Assembly (NCBI GenBank): GCA_009889605.1
Contig: WUQU01000500.1
Span: 1 to 45,821 of the forward strand
Direction of reading: 5' to 3'
Origin: Candidatus Bathyarchaeota archaeon
GTDB lineage: Archaea; Thermoproteota; Bathyarchaeia; Bathyarchaeales; Bathycorpusculaceae
Length of the DNA: 45,821 nucleotides
In this document: piece after piece, positions 44,305-45,821 of the stretch
How positions within the stretch are numbered: the first letter of the stretch is position 1
Layout of the letters: each line of letters starts with the position of its first letter
Made by a program: the position numbers and the translations under genes
The notes under the pieces: model-generated
Database searches by the model: none
The model's input: the letters and a program-made list of their open reading frames with translations, nothing else
What the model was told of the DNA's origin: nothing

Positions 44305-45668
44305 CTTCTAAAACCCTCCACAACTTCCTTAACAACGGCCGCAGCCTTCTCCATTATGCTTTCGGCAGCCTTTAAAGATTCACCTTCAACAGTTAATCGC
44401 AAAAGAGGCTCAGTGCCCGAAGCCCTAACCAGAACCCAACCTTCTTCAATGGCTAAACGGACACCATCAACCGTCGAAATCTGCGTATACCTTGGAAAAT
44501 GCGCCTTCAAAGATTCCCCGGCCCTCTCAACAACAGCATATTTCACTTCATTATTACATGGAACATTCTCCCTAAGAACGGGATAAGCGGGGACTTCAGC
44601 GACAAATTCTGAGAGGTTTTTGCCTTCGTCTTCTAAAGCCTTTAGAAGAAGCGCTGACGAGAGTATTCCATCTGGGCAATAATGGAATTCTGGGTGTATC
44701 CAGGCCCCGCAAGGTTCCCCGCCGAAAACCGCATCAAACTTCTTTACCGCCTCTGCAACGTAAACGTCTCCAACCTTCGTTCTCACAACTTTTCCGCCAT
44801 AAGGCTCCACCATCCTTTCAACGCACATGGAAGCCTCAACATTCGTAACCATAATCCTGTTCTTTCCCTTTTTTAAAACGTGAGCAGCATAAGCAGCTAA
44901 AACCCTGTCAAAATCCACAAAAACGCCATTCTCATCCAAAAAAGCTGCGCGGTCGCCATCGCCGTCATAGGCAACTCCAACATCCGCCCCCATCTCCCCA
45001 ACAATTTTTGATAACGACTTTAAAGACTCAGCGTTAGGCTCTGGGCTTCTCCCCGGGAAAAAACCGTCAAACTGGGCGTTAATCGCTACGTTCTTGCATT
45101 CTAAACTCTTAAAGATTGCAGGAGCTACTTGACCTGTGGCCCCGCATCCCGCGTCAACCACAACATGCCAACTCTTGCGCAGCCGCACATTTTCATGTAT
45201 CATCTCTATGTATAAACGGCTTTCATTTAAGGGAAAAGCACCGCCTAGATTCTGCCAATCAGCCAAAAGAAAATTTTCCTGTTCAATTATTTGTTCCACC
45301 TTGTTTTGGCGTTCTTCATCGTATGCCGTGCCATCTCCGTCGAAAATTTTTATCCCATTGTATTGAGGCGGATTATGCGACGCAGTAATCATCACACCAG
45401 CATCAGCGCCCAACCTACTTGTTAAATAGGCTAAAACTGGAGTTGGCAAAACACCGAGACAGAAAACTTTTGCACCACACGACAACAAACCTGAAACCAA
45501 AGCGTTTTCAAGCATCAAACCAGAAGTGCGCGCATCCCTAGCCACAAAAATTTTTCCCGCATTAGCAAAAGTGCCTAAAGCTAAGCCCACTTTAACCGCC
45601 AAAATCGGAGTTAAATCCTTGTTAACTACGCCTCGCACCCCAGAACTTCCAAACAACTTCGCTTGCAT
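44301..45668 (-). CDS. glmM: Phosphoglucosamine mutase / phosphohexomutase
   Basis: LFGSSGVRGVVN, GVMITASHNPPQYNGIKIF, VAYDGDGDRAAFLDENG, GGEPCGAWIHPEFHYCPDGI, VRASGTEPLLRLTVEG. Confidence 0.93.
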   Translation of the reverse strand: MQAKLFGSSGVRGVVNKDLTPILAVKVGLALGTFANAGKIFVARDARTSGLMLENALVSGLLSCGAKVFCLGVLPTPVLAYLTSRLGADAGVMITASHNPPQYNGIKIFDGDGTAYDEERQNKVEQIIEQENFLLADWQNLGGAFPLNESRLYIEMIHENVRLRKSWHVVVDAGCGATGQVAPAIFKSLECKNVAINAQFDGFFPGRSPEPNAESLKSLSKIVGEMGADVGVAYDGDGDRAAFLDENGVFVDFDRVLAAYAAHVLKKGKNRIMVTNVEASMCVERMVEPYGGKVVRTKVGDVYVAEAVKKFDAVFGGEPCGAWIHPEFHYCPDGILSSALLLKALEDEGKNLSEFVAEVPAYPVLRENVPCNNEVKYAVVERAGESLKAHFPRYTQISTVDGVRLAIEEGWVLVRASGTEPLLRLTVEGESLKAAESIMEKAAAVVKEVVEGFRR

Positions 45669-45821
45669 GCCCCATGCACCCTGCCAACAACCCTGCTATG
45701 GTTAAATACCAACGTGGTTTAAATAATTTGAGCAGAAAAATACTTGGCATACAACTGTTAAAATGTTTTTTAACCAAAAATGAAAAGTGACACGCTCTTA
45801 TCCATCCTATAAAACAATTAA

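Noticed and set aside
1-45821. CRISPR arrays, transposons, integrases, rRNA operons or prophage
   Set aside because: No regularly spaced repeats, transposase/integrase motifs, rRNA or phage structural proteins were recognised by eye.

Overview
Archaeal chromosomal segment, probably from a Bathyarchaeia-like member of the Thermoproteota (inferred from gene content only). The housekeeping backbone includes a SufBC/SmsCB Fe-S system, rpiA, two tRNAs (one with a 13-nt intron), moaE, eS1, serS, an interleaved KEOPS cluster (pcc1, bud32, kae1 with a DHH/RecJ-like gene, uS15 and rdgB), a TFE-beta-like factor, rlmE, nadC, tgtA, an Lsm protein, glmU-like and glmM. The main discovery is a seven-gene operon at 21.7-32.5 kb encoding a complete archaeal CODH/ACS (CdhA, epsilon, C, D, E). 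A HydABC/Bfu-like flavin electron-transfer module is inserted between cdhA and the epsilon subunit. It consists of a NuoG-N-terminal/FrhB (F420-type flavoprotein) fusion, a NuoE, and a HydB-type NuoF protein (N-terminal 2Fe-2S region, NuoF core, 2x[4Fe-4S]) whose C-terminus is the CdhB (ACS/CODH epsilon) subunit. This suggests a previously undescribed CODH/ACS wired directly to NAD(P)H and F420 or ferredoxin, possibly electron-bifurcating or confurcating. A CooT-like nickel protein and a ferredoxin lie just downstream. A second pattern is that at least ten frameshifts fall in only three accessory loci: an ABC-transporter/CPBP operon, a NosD-like surface beta-helix gene, and a coiled-coil/zinc-ribbon gene. 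The housekeeping ORFs all read intact. One of the frameshifts is an exact 10-bp tandem duplication. No CRISPR array, transposase, rRNA or prophage was recognised. All family assignments come from reading motifs by eye; no database search was run.
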